64,000 bases of DNA from Fuerstiella sp041398845 (GTDB lineage: Bacteria > Planctomycetota > Planctomycetia > Planctomycetales > Planctomycetaceae): NCBI GenBank assembly GCA_041398845.1, contig JAWKTZ010000007.1, positions 1,550,001-1,614,000 on the forward strand. The letters run 5' to 3'. The number at the start of each line of letters is the position of its first letter. The stretch's first letter is position 1. Below the pieces are notes generated by a model. The model was not told the DNA's origin, did not search any database, and was given only the letters and a program-made list of their open reading frames with translations. Positions 16,722 to 28,058 of this stretch are shown here, piece by piece. The position numbers and the translations under genes are program-made.

Positions 16722-16811
16722 ATCCGGAAGACACGGCGCTGTCAGCCGGATCACTGGTTGGAACGTGTGTCAGCAACAACGGAACGGCCTGTGCGCCACA
16801 GACGCTATAGC

Positions 16812-16969
16812 GGGTGGCACAGCCTGCCGTTCAGGTAAGCTGTGAGGCGCAGCCATCGGAAATTGTGCTGCAACGATCTATTCACATGCCCCGTTTGACT
16901 GTCATCCACCGGCGACATCACAGTTTCCCATCGCTTCGCGACACACCTTCAGTCAAAGGTGTGCCACCC
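16812..16969. repeat. GGGTGGCAC palindromic repeat (family D), copy 1
   Basis: 158-bp unit with inverted ends GGGTGGCACA and TGTGCCACCC and an internal CACAGTTTCCCATCGCTTCG segment. It is a divergent relative of the tandem pair at 44951-45292. It lies between the convergent thermonuclease and gltD genes. Confidence 0.88.
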
Positions 16970-17000
16970 GGAACTTTATGTCCGCTCGATTCCTGCGGAC

Positions 17001-18500
<1,500 letters not shown>

Positions 18501-18704
18501 TGTTCAGTTCTTTCGTTGGCGTTCCGTTACTTTGTCTCACTCTGTTAGAGTCGAGCAGTTGCCGCGTGTTGGTTGTTGATGTGTTGTGTCTTCGTTCGGC
18601 CGGTTGGTTGTTGGTGCTGCGATGCGATTTGACACGGGGTGAATCGATTGGCATTCAGAATGACGGTTGTTGCAGGTCGAACGGTTCGACTCGGAGAGAT
18701 CGAG

Positions 18705-19274
18705 CTACGGGACTTCGGGAAACAGGTCGGCCACCTGGCATTCGAAACCCGGGATGACGTCTTCTCCGGTCAGTTTGTCGTCGGCTCGCAGGCGTGAGTC
18801 GGAACCGTCGGGGCGATGGACGTCGACGGTTTTTGTTTTCGGGTGAACGATCCAGACCAGCTTCACACCTGCCTGCAGATATTCCTCCAGCTTTTCGTCG
18901 AGTTCCCGGGCCTTGTCGTTGGGAGAAACCACTTCCACTGCCAGATCGGGAACGACGGGGACGTAACCAGCCTGGTAGTCAACCTGGGTGATCCGGCCGG
19001 TTGCGACGAACGAAACGTCCGGCTTGCGAACTCGATCAGCATCACCGGTCGTCAGTCCGAAACACTGGAATCCGCAATCGGCACCAAACAGGTATCCGAG
19101 CTTTCCTTTGCTGACGAATGGCGTCAGCAGTCCGATGAGCAATACGGCGATATGGCTTGATTCTCCGCTCACATGTCGCTCCACTAATTCTCCATTGACC
19201 AGTTCGTACCCCTTCTCGTCTTCCATGGCCAGAAGCTGAGTTGCTGTGTAGGTTTGTTTTTCAACTGTTGACAT
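18705..19274 (-). CDS. Uma2-family (DUF820) restriction-endonuclease-fold protein
   Basis: 189 residues. The Uma2/DUF820 pattern is clear: YELVNGELVER near residue 25, RKPDVSFV near 83, VPDLAVEVVSPNDKARELDEK near 108-128, and VKLVWIVHPKTKTVDV near 137. The PD-(D/E)xK-like residues are the Asp in PDLAVEVVSP and the Glu-x-Val that follows. The family is highly amplified in cyanobacteria and planctomycetes and its biological role is unclear. It is inserted between gltD and gltB in the same direction, next to a palindromic element, which suggests a late arrival. Confidence 0.92.
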   Translation of the reverse strand: MSTVEKQTYTATQLLAMEDEKGYELVNGELVERHVSGESSHIAVLLIGLLTPFVSKGKLGYLFGADCGFQCFGLTTGDADRVRKPDVSFVATGRITQVDYQAGYVPVVPDLAVEVVSPNDKARELDEKLEEYLQAGVKLVWIVHPKTKTVDVHRPDGSDSRLRADDKLTGEDVIPGFECQVADLFPEVP

Positions 19275-19326
19275 AGCTGACTCCCGAAGCTCGAACTTTC
19301 CGAGTCGAGCCGTTCCGCGTATTGGC

Positions 19327-19427
19327 AGAGGCTATCTGAAAAAGGGGTCTGACCCTTTGGAGGGCGGTGAAATTGCAGTCATTTCGGCTGCCCGGAGAGG
19401 GTCAGACCCCTTTTTCAGATAGCCTCT
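19327..19427. repeat. ~100-bp hairpin (family B), intact copy
   Basis: Perfect outer arms AGAGGCTATCTGAAAAAGGG and the complement at 19408-19427, continuing to GTCTGACCC / GGGTCAGAC. The centre holds TTGGAGGGCGG and CGGCTGCCCGG segments. It lies between gltB and the Uma2 gene. Two other copies carry insertions. Confidence 0.95.
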
Positions 19428-19555
19428 AGTTATTGCGTCGTTTCTCGAATGGACGTTGTGGTGGTTGGCATCGCGAATTGATTCCTGTGGCTCAGGCAGA
19501 ATTTGTGAGCGTGAAGGTTTTTGAAAGTTGCACGGCTCGACTCGAAGAGCCCGAG

Positions 19556-22500
19556 CTACGCCTGCGCCGCCTCGGCGGCCAGTTCTTCCAATGCTCGCTT
19601 GTAATCCACCGGCATCACCTTCACGAACTTCGTCACTGCGGTTTCCCATTCGCTCAGGATTTCCCGAGCTGTTTCGGAGCCCGTGTATTGCTGGTGGTTT
19701 TCAATAATCTGTTTCAGTTCGGCGTTGTCTTCGGGCGTTTCCACTTTTTCCAGGGCGACTGTTTCCAGGTTGCAGTTCACAAGAAAACGGTCTTCCGGAT
19801 CGTAGACGTAGGCGATTCCGCCGGACATCCCCGCCGCAAAGTTGCGGCCGGTGGGGCCGAGAATGACGGCTCGGCCTCCGGTCATGTATTCACAGCCGTG
19901 GTCGCCGACACCTTCGATGACGGCGTTTGCTCCACTGTTGCGAACGCAGAAACGTTCCGCCGCAATTCCCCGGAAGTACGCTTCGCCGCTGGTGGCTCCA
20001 TACAGAGCCACGTTGCCGATGATTACGTTGTCTCGGGGAACGAAGGTGCTGTTCTTTGGCGGATAAATAATCAGCCGGCCGCCGGACAACCCCTTGCCTG
20101 CGTAGTCGTTGGCGTCCCCTTCAACTTCAATCGTGACGCCGTGAACGCTCCATGCGCCGACGCTCTGACCGGCCGATCCGTTGGCCTTGATATGAATTGT
20201 GTCGTCCGGCAGGCCGTCCGGGCCGTGAGCCTTGCTGACTTCGTTGCTTAAGATCGTACCGAACGCACGATCGATGTTTTCGATGTGCGTATCGACATGA
20301 ATCTTCTGCCCGCTGCGAATGGCCGCGCGACACTTGTGAACCAGTTCCATATCACGAACGTCTTCCAGTCCGTGCTTCTGGTCGATGGTGCAGAATGTCT
20401 GCACGTCGGGATGCGGCTTCTGAGCAGGTGTGAGAATCGGCGTGAGGTCGATGTTCTTTGCCTTCCAGTGAGCTACATCCTTGTCCAGTTCCAGCACATC
20501 GCAGCGGCCAACCATTTCGTTGATCGACCGGAACCCCAGTTCCGCCATGATTTCACGAGTTTCCTCAGCCACCATGAACAGATAATTCACAACATGGTCC
20601 GGTTTGCCGTTGAATTTCTTCCGCAATTCCGGGTCCTGAGTGGCGATGCCGACGGGACATGTGTTCAGGTGACATTTGCGCATCATGATGCAGCCCAGAG
20701 TAATCAGCGGAGCGGTGGCGAATCCGTATTCCTCGGCTCCCAGCAGCGTGGCAATGACGACATCCCGCCCCGTCTTCAACTGGCCGTCGGTCTGCAGACG
20801 AACTCGACTGCGCAGATCGTTCATGACGAGTGTCTGATGAGTTTCCGCAATGCCCAGTTCCCACGGCAGTCCGGCGTGCTTGATGCTCGTCAGTGGCGAC
20901 GCTCCGGTCCCGCCTTCGCTTCCGGAAATCAGAATGTTGTCGGCATGACCTTTGGCCACTCCGGTGGCAACGGTGCCGACTCCGACTTCCGAAACCAGCT
21001 TCACACTGATGCGAGCCGTCCGGTTGGCATTTTTGAGGTCATAGATTAACTGTGACAGGTCCTCAATGGAGTAGATGTCGTGATGTGGCGGAGGACTGAT
21101 GAGGCCAACTCCGCGCGTGGACAGTCGGGTTGAGGCGATGACGTCGTCGACCTTGTGACCGGGCAGTTCGCCGCCTTCGCCGGGCTTGGCACCCTGCGAG
21201 ATCTTGATCTGCAGTTCATCGGCGTTTGTCAGATACCACGACGTCACTCCGAAACGACCACTGGCCACCTGCTTGATGGCGGAACGTCTCAGATCACCGT
21301 TTTCGTCTTCGGTAAACCGTTCGTAGCGTTCTCCGCCTTCACCGGTATTGGATTTGCCGCCAAGTCGGTTCATGGCAATGGCCAGCGTTTCATGAGCTTC
21401 CGCGCTGATCGACCCGAAACTCATCGCGCCGGTGCAGAACCGCTTCACGATTTCTTCCACCGGCTCCACTTCACTGATGGGAACGGGATTGCGTGGCTTG
21501 AACTTCAGCAGCCCGCGCAAATGACAGGCTCGAGTGGTCTCACTGTTGACAAGATTGCTGAAATCGCGGTAGGCATTTCGGTCGCCCGATCGAGCAGCCT
21601 GCTGGATTCGGCCGATTGTGTGAGGATTCCACGCGTGTTTTTCGCCCGTTCGACGCCAGTGAAACAACCCGGTGTTGGGAAGTTCGTGACTGATGCTGTC
21701 CGGGCTGTCCGGATAGCCCAGATGGTGTCTCATCAAAGCTTCCTTCGCCAGAATGTCAAAGCCGACTCCCTTGATTCGGCTGGCCGTTCCGGCGAAACAC
21801 AGGTCAACCACTTCGTTGGCCAGACCGACCGCTTCGAAAATCTGAGCACCTTTGTAGCTTTGCAGCGTGCTGATGCCCATCTTGGCCATCACCTTCAGCA
21901 TGCCCTTGGCAACGCCCTGTCGATAGACCTGCACGATCTTCAGATTGGTGTACTCTTCAGGAATCAGACCATCTTCTCGAGCCTGCCGCAGGGCGTACAG
22001 CGCAATGTACGGGTTGACCGCGTCGGCTCCATAACCGATCAGCAGGCAGAAGTGATGCACTTCTCGAGCTTCCCCGGATTCCACGATAATGCCGATCTGA
22101 GTGCGTTCTTCGTGACGCACCAGATGATGATGCACGGCACCGGTCGCCAGCAGAGAACTCACCGGCACCCGCTTTGGTCCGACGTTGCGATCCGACAGGA
22201 CAATCAGACTGTACTTGTCTTTGATGGCCTGGCGAGCTTCCGCGCAGATGCGTTCGAGCGCCGGCTTCAGGCCAGCTTCGCCTTCGCTGCGATCGTAGGT
22301 GATGTCAATGACCTTTGACTTCCAGCCGCGATGATCCAGTGCCTTGAGATTGGTCATCTGCTGGTTGTTCAGAATCGGATGAGGCACCGCCAGCCGGTGA
22401 CACTGCTGCTCCGTGGTCTCCAGGAGGTTGCCTTCCGGCCCGATGTAGGCCTCCAGCGACATGATGACTTCTTCACGAATCGAATCGATCGCGGGGTTGG

Positions 22501-24130
22501 TGACCTGAGCAAACAACTGGCGGAAATAGTCGTACGGCATGCGCGCCTGATCTGACAGACAGGCCAGGGCGGCATCGTTGCCCATGGAACCGACCGGGTC
22601 CTTTCTGGCCATCACCAGCGGAATCAGCATGAACTGCATCGTTTCGGTGGTGTAACCGAACGCCTGCATGCGATTCAGCAGTTCCTGACCTTTCAGGTAC
22701 TCCGGCTTTTCGCCATCCGGCAGTTCGTTCAGCAGAATGCGCTGGTTGTCGAGCCATGTGCGGTACGGTCGTCGCGAGGCAACGTCGGTCTTGAGTTCAC
22801 CGTCGTCGATGATGCGACCGGCATCGAAGTCCACAAGAAACATGCGTCCCGGCTGCAGTCGCCCCTTATAGGCGACGTTTTCCGGATCAATGTCCAGCAC
22901 GCCCACTTCGCTCGCCATGACCACGCGATCATCCTTCGTCACGTAATAACGAGACGGTCGCAGACCGTTGCGGTCCAGAGTGGCACCGATGTACTTGCCG
23001 TCCGTAAACGAAACAGACGCCGGGCCGTCCCACGGTTCCTGCAGCGCACTGTAGTACTCGTAGAAGGCTCGCTTGTCTTCCGGCATCGTCGAATGATTCT
23101 GCCATGCTTCGGGAATCATCATCATGACGACTTCCTGCAGAGTGCGGCCGCTGTGGTACAGCATTTCCAGAGCATTGTCGAAGCGGCCGGAATCCGACGT
23201 GTGAGGTTCCACAATCGGAAACAGCTTCTGAAGGTCGTCGCCCCACAGTTCGCTCTGCATCACACCCTGTCGAGCGAACATCCAGTTGCTGTTGCCTTTG
23301 ACAGTGTTGATTTCGCCGTTGTGAGACATGAACCGCAGCGGTTGAGCCCGGTCCCAGCTTGGAAATGTGTTTGTGGCGAAGCGGCTGTGAACCATGGCAA
23401 GGTGGCTGGTGTAGTCTTCGGCCTGCAGGTCTTTGAAAAACGGCAGTACCTGAAACGACGTGAGCATGCCCTTGTAAATGATCAGCTTGGTCGACAGAGA
23501 ACACACATAAAACGACAGCGCCTGCGACATGTCACTGTTGCGCAGTTTGTGACTGGCCAGCTTGCGAATGACAAACAACTGCCGTTCCAGAGCTTCCTGA
23601 TCCAGCCCGTCGGCGGCACCGACAAACAGCATTTCAAAATGTGGCGCAAAGTCACGAGCGGTCCGGCCAATGTCAGCTCCGTCGAAATCCACCGGCAGTT
23701 CGCGCCAGCCCAGCAGTTTCTGACCCTGCTGAGCAATCAGGTCTTCGACCGTCTTCCGACAGGTCGCGCGCTGAGCTTCATCCTGAGGCAGAAAGACAAC
23801 GCCGGCACCGTATTTGCCCGCTTCCGGCAGATCGACACCGATGTCTTCTCTGGCCACTCGCTTCAGGAACTCCGTCGGCAATGCGGTCAGCATACCGGCT
23901 CCATCACCGGTGTTTTCTTCGCATCCACAGGCTCCGCGATGGTCCATGTGTTTCAGGATGCGTTCGGCATCCGTCACGATGGAATGCGATCGTTCGCCTT
24001 TGATGTGCGCAACAAAGCCGACTCCGCAGTTTTCGGCTTCGTTGGCCGGGTCGTACAGTCCGTGCTTTTCGGGCGCACCAAAGGGAGGTCGCATGGCCAG
24101 AGGATACTGGTTGCCTCGAATGTCTTCCAT
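19556..24130 (-). CDS. gltB: Glutamate synthase large subunit
   Basis: Alpha subunit of glutamate synthase, which makes glutamate from glutamine and 2-oxoglutarate. I start at the ATG at 24130 (1,524 residues) because AGGA lies just upstream; an upstream start at 24274 would add 48 low-complexity residues. The glutaminase domain has its N-terminal nucleophile Cys in ENCGVGF after a short propeptide. The FMN synthase domain carries SNTGEGGE and SQGAKPGEGGELPGHKV. The 3Fe-4S cysteines are in CIMMRKCHLNTCPVGIATQ. The GXGXG beta-helix domain forms the C-terminus. Expected to pair with gltD downstream. Confidence 0.96.
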   Translation of the reverse strand: MEDIRGNQYPLAMRPPFGAPEKHGLYDPANEAENCGVGFVAHIKGERSHSIVTDAERILKHMDHRGACGCEENTGDGAGMLTALPTEFLKRVAREDIGVDLPEAGKYGAGVVFLPQDEAQRATCRKTVEDLIAQQGQKLLGWRELPVDFDGADIGRTARDFAPHFEMLFVGAADGLDQEALERQLFVIRKLASHKLRNSDMSQALSFYVCSLSTKLIIYKGMLTSFQVLPFFKDLQAEDYTSHLAMVHSRFATNTFPSWDRAQPLRFMSHNGEINTVKGNSNWMFARQGVMQSELWGDDLQKLFPIVEPHTSDSGRFDNALEMLYHSGRTLQEVVMMMIPEAWQNHSTMPEDKRAFYEYYSALQEPWDGPASVSFTDGKYIGATLDRNGLRPSRYYVTKDDRVVMASEVGVLDIDPENVAYKGRLQPGRMFLVDFDAGRIIDDGELKTDVASRRPYRTWLDNQRILLNELPDGEKPEYLKGQELLNRMQAFGYTTETMQFMLIPLVMARKDPVGSMGNDAALACLSDQARMPYDYFRQLFAQVTNPAIDSIREEVIMSLEAYIGPEGNLLETTEQQCHRLAVPHPILNNQQMTNLKALDHRGWKSKVIDITYDRSEGEAGLKPALERICAEARQAIKDKYSLIVLSDRNVGPKRVPVSSLLATGAVHHHLVRHEERTQIGIIVESGEAREVHHFCLLIGYGADAVNPYIALYALRQAREDGLIPEEYTNLKIVQVYRQGVAKGMLKVMAKMGISTLQSYKGAQIFEAVGLANEVVDLCFAGTASRIKGVGFDILAKEALMRHHLGYPDSPDSISHELPNTGLFHWRRTGEKHAWNPHTIGRIQQAARSGDRNAYRDFSNLVNSETTRACHLRGLLKFKPRNPVPISEVEPVEEIVKRFCTGAMSFGSISAEAHETLAIAMNRLGGKSNTGEGGERYERFTEDENGDLRRSAIKQVASGRFGVTSWYLTNADELQIKISQGAKPGEGGELPGHKVDDVIASTRLSTRGVGLISPPPHHDIYSIEDLSQLIYDLKNANRTARISVKLVSEVGVGTVATGVAKGHADNILISGSEGGTGASPLTSIKHAGLPWELGIAETHQTLVMNDLRSRVRLQTDGQLKTGRDVVIATLLGAEEYGFATAPLITLGCIMMRKCHLNTCPVGIATQDPELRKKFNGKPDHVVNYLFMVAEETREIMAELGFRSINEMVGRCDVLELDKDVAHWKAKNIDLTPILTPAQKPHPDVQTFCTIDQKHGLEDVRDMELVHKCRAAIRSGQKIHVDTHIENIDRAFGTILSNEVSKAHGPDGLPDDTIHIKANGSAGQSVGAWSVHGVTIEVEGDANDYAGKGLSGGRLIIYPPKNSTFVPRDNVIIGNVALYGATSGEAYFRGIAAERFCVRNSGANAVIEGVGDHGCEYMTGGRAVILGPTGRNFAAGMSGGIAYVYDPEDRFLVNCNLETVALEKVETPEDNAELKQIIENHQQYTGSETAREILSEWETAVTKFVKVMPVDYKRALEELAAEAAQA

Positions 24131-24798
24131 TTTTCCTGCTCTCTGTGATTCGGTTTGGTCGCGTGCCGGACGAACGTCCTGCGACGGTTTCGGGAGAACC
24201 CCGAGGTTTGTGGTCGGTTCAGAAGAACTGACACGGCCAGCGCCACGACTTTGCCACTCGAAGTCGTTCGCCACTGATTCGATTCGGAATTCGACTGTGG
24301 CTTAGCTGGCTTCGATGGCAACCACCGTTTTCGCCGAATTCCGTTGTGCAATCGACTGCGTCACCGCTGAAGTGCAACGTTTGGAAAGAACCACAATCTC
24401 CGGATCGCACGACGTCAGCGACTGCGCCGACGCGGGGATGCGTTTCGGCGAGGCGACATGAAAAAAGAAAGGAGTGCGATCTGAGCGGTTCATTCGTGTT
24501 TCCGAGCTCCACACCGACGTTCTGCCGAAGCAAAAAAACGGTGCCGGGCGTACCTGGCGACTGCGGGCAGCATCATTTTCGGCGTCCGAGCCATCTCGCC
24601 ACAGCTAATCCTTAGCAGCCGGGATTTTCTCATTCTTCGACACGCAACGCAAGGCTCAGCGGCCACTTACACACAGACACGATCCGGGGAATCTCAACTC
24701 TGGCCAACATTTCCTGCCTCACCCGCAACGTCCATTCGGGGCATTTTAACAATAAAGTGAACATAAGTACACACTCTAATTTCTCCATCCGACGGGCG
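24131..24798. other. gltB leader region, no gene recognised
   Basis: About 670 bp between the gltB start and the end of the methyltransferase gene. The first 144 bp can be read in frame with gltB but look non-coding. I see no repeat, tRNA or recognisable riboswitch. The gltB promoter should lie here. Confidence 0.5.
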
Positions 24799-25584
24799 CT
24801 ACCCGCCTTTTTGCAGGACCAGAACGGTGTCGCCCATCTCGTCAGACAACGTCAGAGGTTCTTCGATGTCGTACCAGAAGTCGTAAACATCCCGCAGCCG
24901 GAATGCTGGTACCTTCCTGAGCAGACTCAGCAACTGATCGGCTTCGTAGATTCTCATCGGGTATTCCGACGTGAATGTCAGCGGTTTGGCTCGTCCTGCG
25001 GGAATGACCTCCATGCGAAAGCTCAGGGTCTCCTGGCGCAGGATGCGGCTGCATTCTGTCACGTCCAGCCGCATGTTGACAGTTGTGCCGTCTTTCGTGA
25101 CCGACCATTCTTCGTCGTCTTCTTCATCGGCATCGGGAGGCAGCAGATGCAGCCCCAGAATATACAGGCCGCCCTCGATCAAGGATGCTGAGACCGTCTG
25201 CAGGTGCTGCACAGCGTCGTCTTCCGTGAGCAGATGACGAAACGTGTTAACCAGGCAATAGGCCAGATCCACGGGTTCATCGGGGCGCCATGTCCGCATG
25301 TCGCCGACGACGATCTGGTCTGCTGACGCCGTGGAGCCCAGTCGCGATTTTGCAAACTCAACAGCCGTTGAACTTTGATCCACACCGCAGACCTGAAACC
25401 CCCGGCCCGCCAGTTCGCGCAGCAGGCGTCCGCCGCCACACCCGGGTTCGAACAGTCGATGCAGCTTCGACACACCGTATTTATTCGCCGCAGCAATCAG
25501 AAAGTCCGCTTCCAGCGACGTGTCTTCATCAAACGCCAGGTCCCAGTACTCAGGAACGTCATAGCAGTCAACATGGTGTTTCAT
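24799..25584 (-). CDS. Class I SAM-dependent methyltransferase
   Basis: 261 residues from the ATG at 25584, which overlaps the TGA of the preceding gene as ATGA. The Rossmann motif I is LFEPGCGGGRLLRELAGRG, followed by motif II with VCGVDQSS and the motif VVGDMRTW. YCLVNTFRHLL is a typical post-II segment. The C-terminal part has an acidic loop (PPDADEEDDEEW) and a beta-rich substrate region. The substrate cannot be deduced. It is the last of four co-oriented genes (response regulator, FHA/cyclase, unknown, methyltransferase) with gaps of 26 bp or less, so a role in the same pathway is likely. Confidence 0.88.
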   Translation of the reverse strand: MKHHVDCYDVPEYWDLAFDEDTSLEADFLIAAANKYGVSKLHRLFEPGCGGGRLLRELAGRGFQVCGVDQSSTAVEFAKSRLGSTASADQIVVGDMRTWRPDEPVDLAYCLVNTFRHLLTEDDAVQHLQTVSASLIEGGLYILGLHLLPPDADEEDDEEWSVTKDGTTVNMRLDVTECSRILRQETLSFRMEVIPAGRAKPLTFTSEYPMRIYEADQLLSLLRKVPAFRLRDVYDFWYDIEEPLTLSDEMGDTVLVLQKGG

Positions 25585-26210
25585 GACAGCAGATCCTGGT
25601 CGGTGGTGACAACAGAAGGCACGTGTGTTGCCAGCCATTCATGCGGTCCGAGAGCCAGCTTGATGGCTTGTTTGACGGCGGGAAGCTCAGACCGCTGTTG
25701 GTCGTTGGCTGCCATGATGCGATCGACGAACACGTGCAGCAGACCGGTGTTCTGAAAGCAGTCGGGCAGCGCGTCCGGGAGACAGTCGGGAATGCCAACA
25801 GCAGACAGCGGCCAATCCCGGCCGACCGCTGTCACGATCATCAGCAGCGGATCGTCACTGCTGACTCGTCGCAGTCGCTGGTGAACCTGAGGCAGAAAAC
25901 GGAACAGCAGATCGGCACTGTAATGAACTCCGGCGTCGTCCCGGGGGACCAGAGCAATCGAGCGGAGCTGTTCGGCCACATGGACTTCATCCAGTTCCCG
26001 GTATACCACGGCCTGACACAGGTGCAGCAAAACCTGAGCGGCTTTTTGAGCCACAGGCTGGACGAAGGGCGGAGCTGTTCCCGGCCAGTTCTGTTTCCAC
26101 ACGGCTTCGGCCTCATTCAGACAACCGGCGATTGCATTGTCGTCCATGTCAACGTGACGCGGCACCACGATTTCACCGGTGTCAAAAAGCTGCAGCAGAA
26201 AATCATTCAT
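25581..26210 (-). CDS. Hypothetical protein of the FHA/cyclase operon
   Basis: 209 residues, not recognised. It is a soluble, mostly helical sequence with no signal peptide and no TM segment. It starts NDFLLQLFDTGEIVVPRHVD and has a middle region that resembles a helical repeat (QKAAQVLLHLCQAVVYRELDE). No Walker, HD or other catalytic motif is visible. It starts 10 bp after the FHA/cyclase gene and its TGA overlaps the methyltransferase ATG, so translation is probably coupled. It may be an adaptor of this signalling operon (inference). Confidence 0.8.
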   Translation of the reverse strand: MNDFLLQLFDTGEIVVPRHVDMDDNAIAGCLNEAEAVWKQNWPGTAPPFVQPVAQKAAQVLLHLCQAVVYRELDEVHVAEQLRSIALVPRDDAGVHYSADLLFRFLPQVHQRLRRVSSDDPLLMIVTAVGRDWPLSAVGIPDCLPDALPDCFQNTGLLHVFVDRIMAANDQQRSELPAVKQAIKLALGPHEWLATHVPSVVTTDQDLLS

Positions 26211-26220
26211 CGAAGTGGCA

Positions 26221-28032
26221 CTAACCGCCCTTTTTCTTCATCCGCACGATTCCGTCCCAGTCCGCCGGAGCCGTGCGGTCGTGCTGAGTAATCTGCATGG
26301 CCAGAAAATCCTGAGCCCGGTCATCGGCGGGCATGCTGTGCAGAAATCGCCAGGCTTCCACCCACTGGCCGGCGATGAATTTGTCCAGCCCCGCTTCAAA
26401 ATCCGCCAGATGCTGATCAGTCAGTTGTGGCAGTTGTTTCAGTGACGGCACCAGTTCGCTCACCACCAGCGAGTTATCCATGCCATACGGCAGCACGTGC
26501 AGCAGTCGGCGAACGCGGCCGTCGAAATCCGTTCCGGCCTCTCGAATTCGTCGATCCAGATTGTCATCAATCAGAATGGGAACATGAAGCTGGCGAGTCA
26601 TTCCTTCCAGACGGCTGGCCAGATTCACCACAGGACCGAACACCGTAACCTTCACCTGTTCGCGAGTGCCGATCTTGCCTGCGACGGCACGTCCGTGAGC
26701 AATGCCGATGCTGGTTTCGAAGTCTGCCAGCGGATGTTCGGGGTCGGCATGAGCTTTGGCGAATTCTTCACGGATGGCTAAAGCGGCTCGGCAGGCATTC
26801 AGTGGAGCTTCGTCGGAACTGATCGGCCAGCCCCAGAATCCCAGAGCGGCATCGCCCTGGAAGTCGCCGGTGACTCCGCCGAATCTCAGAATCTGGCTGG
26901 TCATCACTTCCAGCGCCAGACTGACTCGTTCCAGCAGGCCGGTCAGGTTGTCGGCCTGTTCTTCGGCCTGCTGGCTGAATCCTCGCAGGTCACAGAACAG
27001 CACGGTGACATCGCATTCCCGAGGCTCCAGCAGCGACGTGTCCAGATCATGGCCCAGAGCTTCCAGGACCGGTGGAGAAAAGAACTGCCTGAGGCCGGTC
27101 TGCTGCCGTTCCAGTTCGCGCTGGCGCTGCAGAGAACCCACAATGTCGGCGATGAATTCGGTGAACTTGATGTCGGCATGCAGCCGCTTCTGATTGGTTG
27201 TTGCCCCTTCGCCCGGACTGCGACCGGCGATATAAAGGGCTCGAAAGTCGGCACCGGAGTTTTCAACAATGGCGGGTCGGTCCGCTTCCGCCGCATAAGT
27301 CGAACCTGTCAGGGGAGTACAAAACGCCCAGTTGAAGCCGGCGTGCTGAGTATACCGGCTGTCGACATCGTCGCCTTCGTCCCACACATGCAGAATGGTT
27401 TTCTGCTGGTCGGCGGAATTCTGAATCAGCCGCCCACTCGGGTGCAGCGAACCTGCCGCTTCAAAGCGACGCTCCTGATGCAACACGGCGGGATGTCGTC
27501 CGGTGACGTCGAGCGACACCACGGCCACACCTTCTGCGTGCTGAATGCCGGCCAGCAGCAGATTGGCCAGCCTCACGTACAGGTCGCGTTCGACTCCCGA
27601 TTCGCGGATCACGGCCGGCAGACTGGTGAGCACTTCGATGCGTTTGTCAGCGTCTTCGTATTGCAGTTGCTTCAGTTGCTGCCGATCAATGGCCAGTTGT
27701 TGAACGGAGTAGCCTGCGGGCGAGTCGCTTTGCGTGACCTGCTGCAGTTCAAACCGCGTGCGGCCGATGACAAACGACTGTCCCGGTTTGAGATTGATTT
27801 CGGAAACGGTCTTTCCATCGACAAACGCGGCATTGGACGCGGTGGTGAGCAGCCGCAGTCTCACTCCTGTAGCCGCAGGTGTCAATGTGACGTGGTGGCG
27901 AGACACTTCGTCGTCCCAGTCAACCACGATTTCGTTTTCAGTGGCCCGACCAACTCGATAAACACGGTCGTCCGCAAGCAGAAACGGACGGTCCAGCATG
28001 CGGCTGTTGTGAAAAGCAAGGAGGCGGTGCAT
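26221..28032 (-). CDS. FHA-domain class III adenylate/guanylate cyclase
   Basis: 603-residue predicted nucleotide cyclase. An N-terminal FHA domain (~20-95) has YRVGRATENEI and SRHHVTL, the phospho-threonine-binding layout. A GAF-like middle region (~130-300) follows. The cyclase domain (~335-500) has the first metal Asp in VTVLFCDLRGFS, the second in DFQGDAALGFWG and the Asn/Arg pair in GPVVNLASRLEG. The usual Lys before the second metal motif is not obvious, so purine specificity is open. It likely makes a cyclic nucleotide in response to a phosphorylated partner. A CheY-like gene precedes it by 26 bp. Confidence 0.9.
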   Translation of the reverse strand: MHRLLAFHNSRMLDRPFLLADDRVYRVGRATENEIVVDWDDEVSRHHVTLTPAATGVRLRLLTTASNAAFVDGKTVSEINLKPGQSFVIGRTRFELQQVTQSDSPAGYSVQQLAIDRQQLKQLQYEDADKRIEVLTSLPAVIRESGVERDLYVRLANLLLAGIQHAEGVAVVSLDVTGRHPAVLHQERRFEAAGSLHPSGRLIQNSADQQKTILHVWDEGDDVDSRYTQHAGFNWAFCTPLTGSTYAAEADRPAIVENSGADFRALYIAGRSPGEGATTNQKRLHADIKFTEFIADIVGSLQRQRELERQQTGLRQFFSPPVLEALGHDLDTSLLEPRECDVTVLFCDLRGFSQQAEEQADNLTGLLERVSLALEVMTSQILRFGGVTGDFQGDAALGFWGWPISSDEAPLNACRAALAIREEFAKAHADPEHPLADFETSIGIAHGRAVAGKIGTREQVKVTVFGPVVNLASRLEGMTRQLHVPILIDDNLDRRIREAGTDFDGRVRRLLHVLPYGMDNSLVVSELVPSLKQLPQLTDQHLADFEAGLDKFIAGQWVEAWRFLHSMPADDRAQDFLAMQITQHDRTAPADWDGIVRMKKKGG

Positions 28033-28058
28033 GCATTCTGCCTGGCCGAAAAACGTGA

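Noticed and set aside
19327..19427. Family B hairpin as a classical intrinsic terminator
   Set aside because: The T5 tract lies inside the stem, not after it, and copies occur elsewhere regardless of gene ends.
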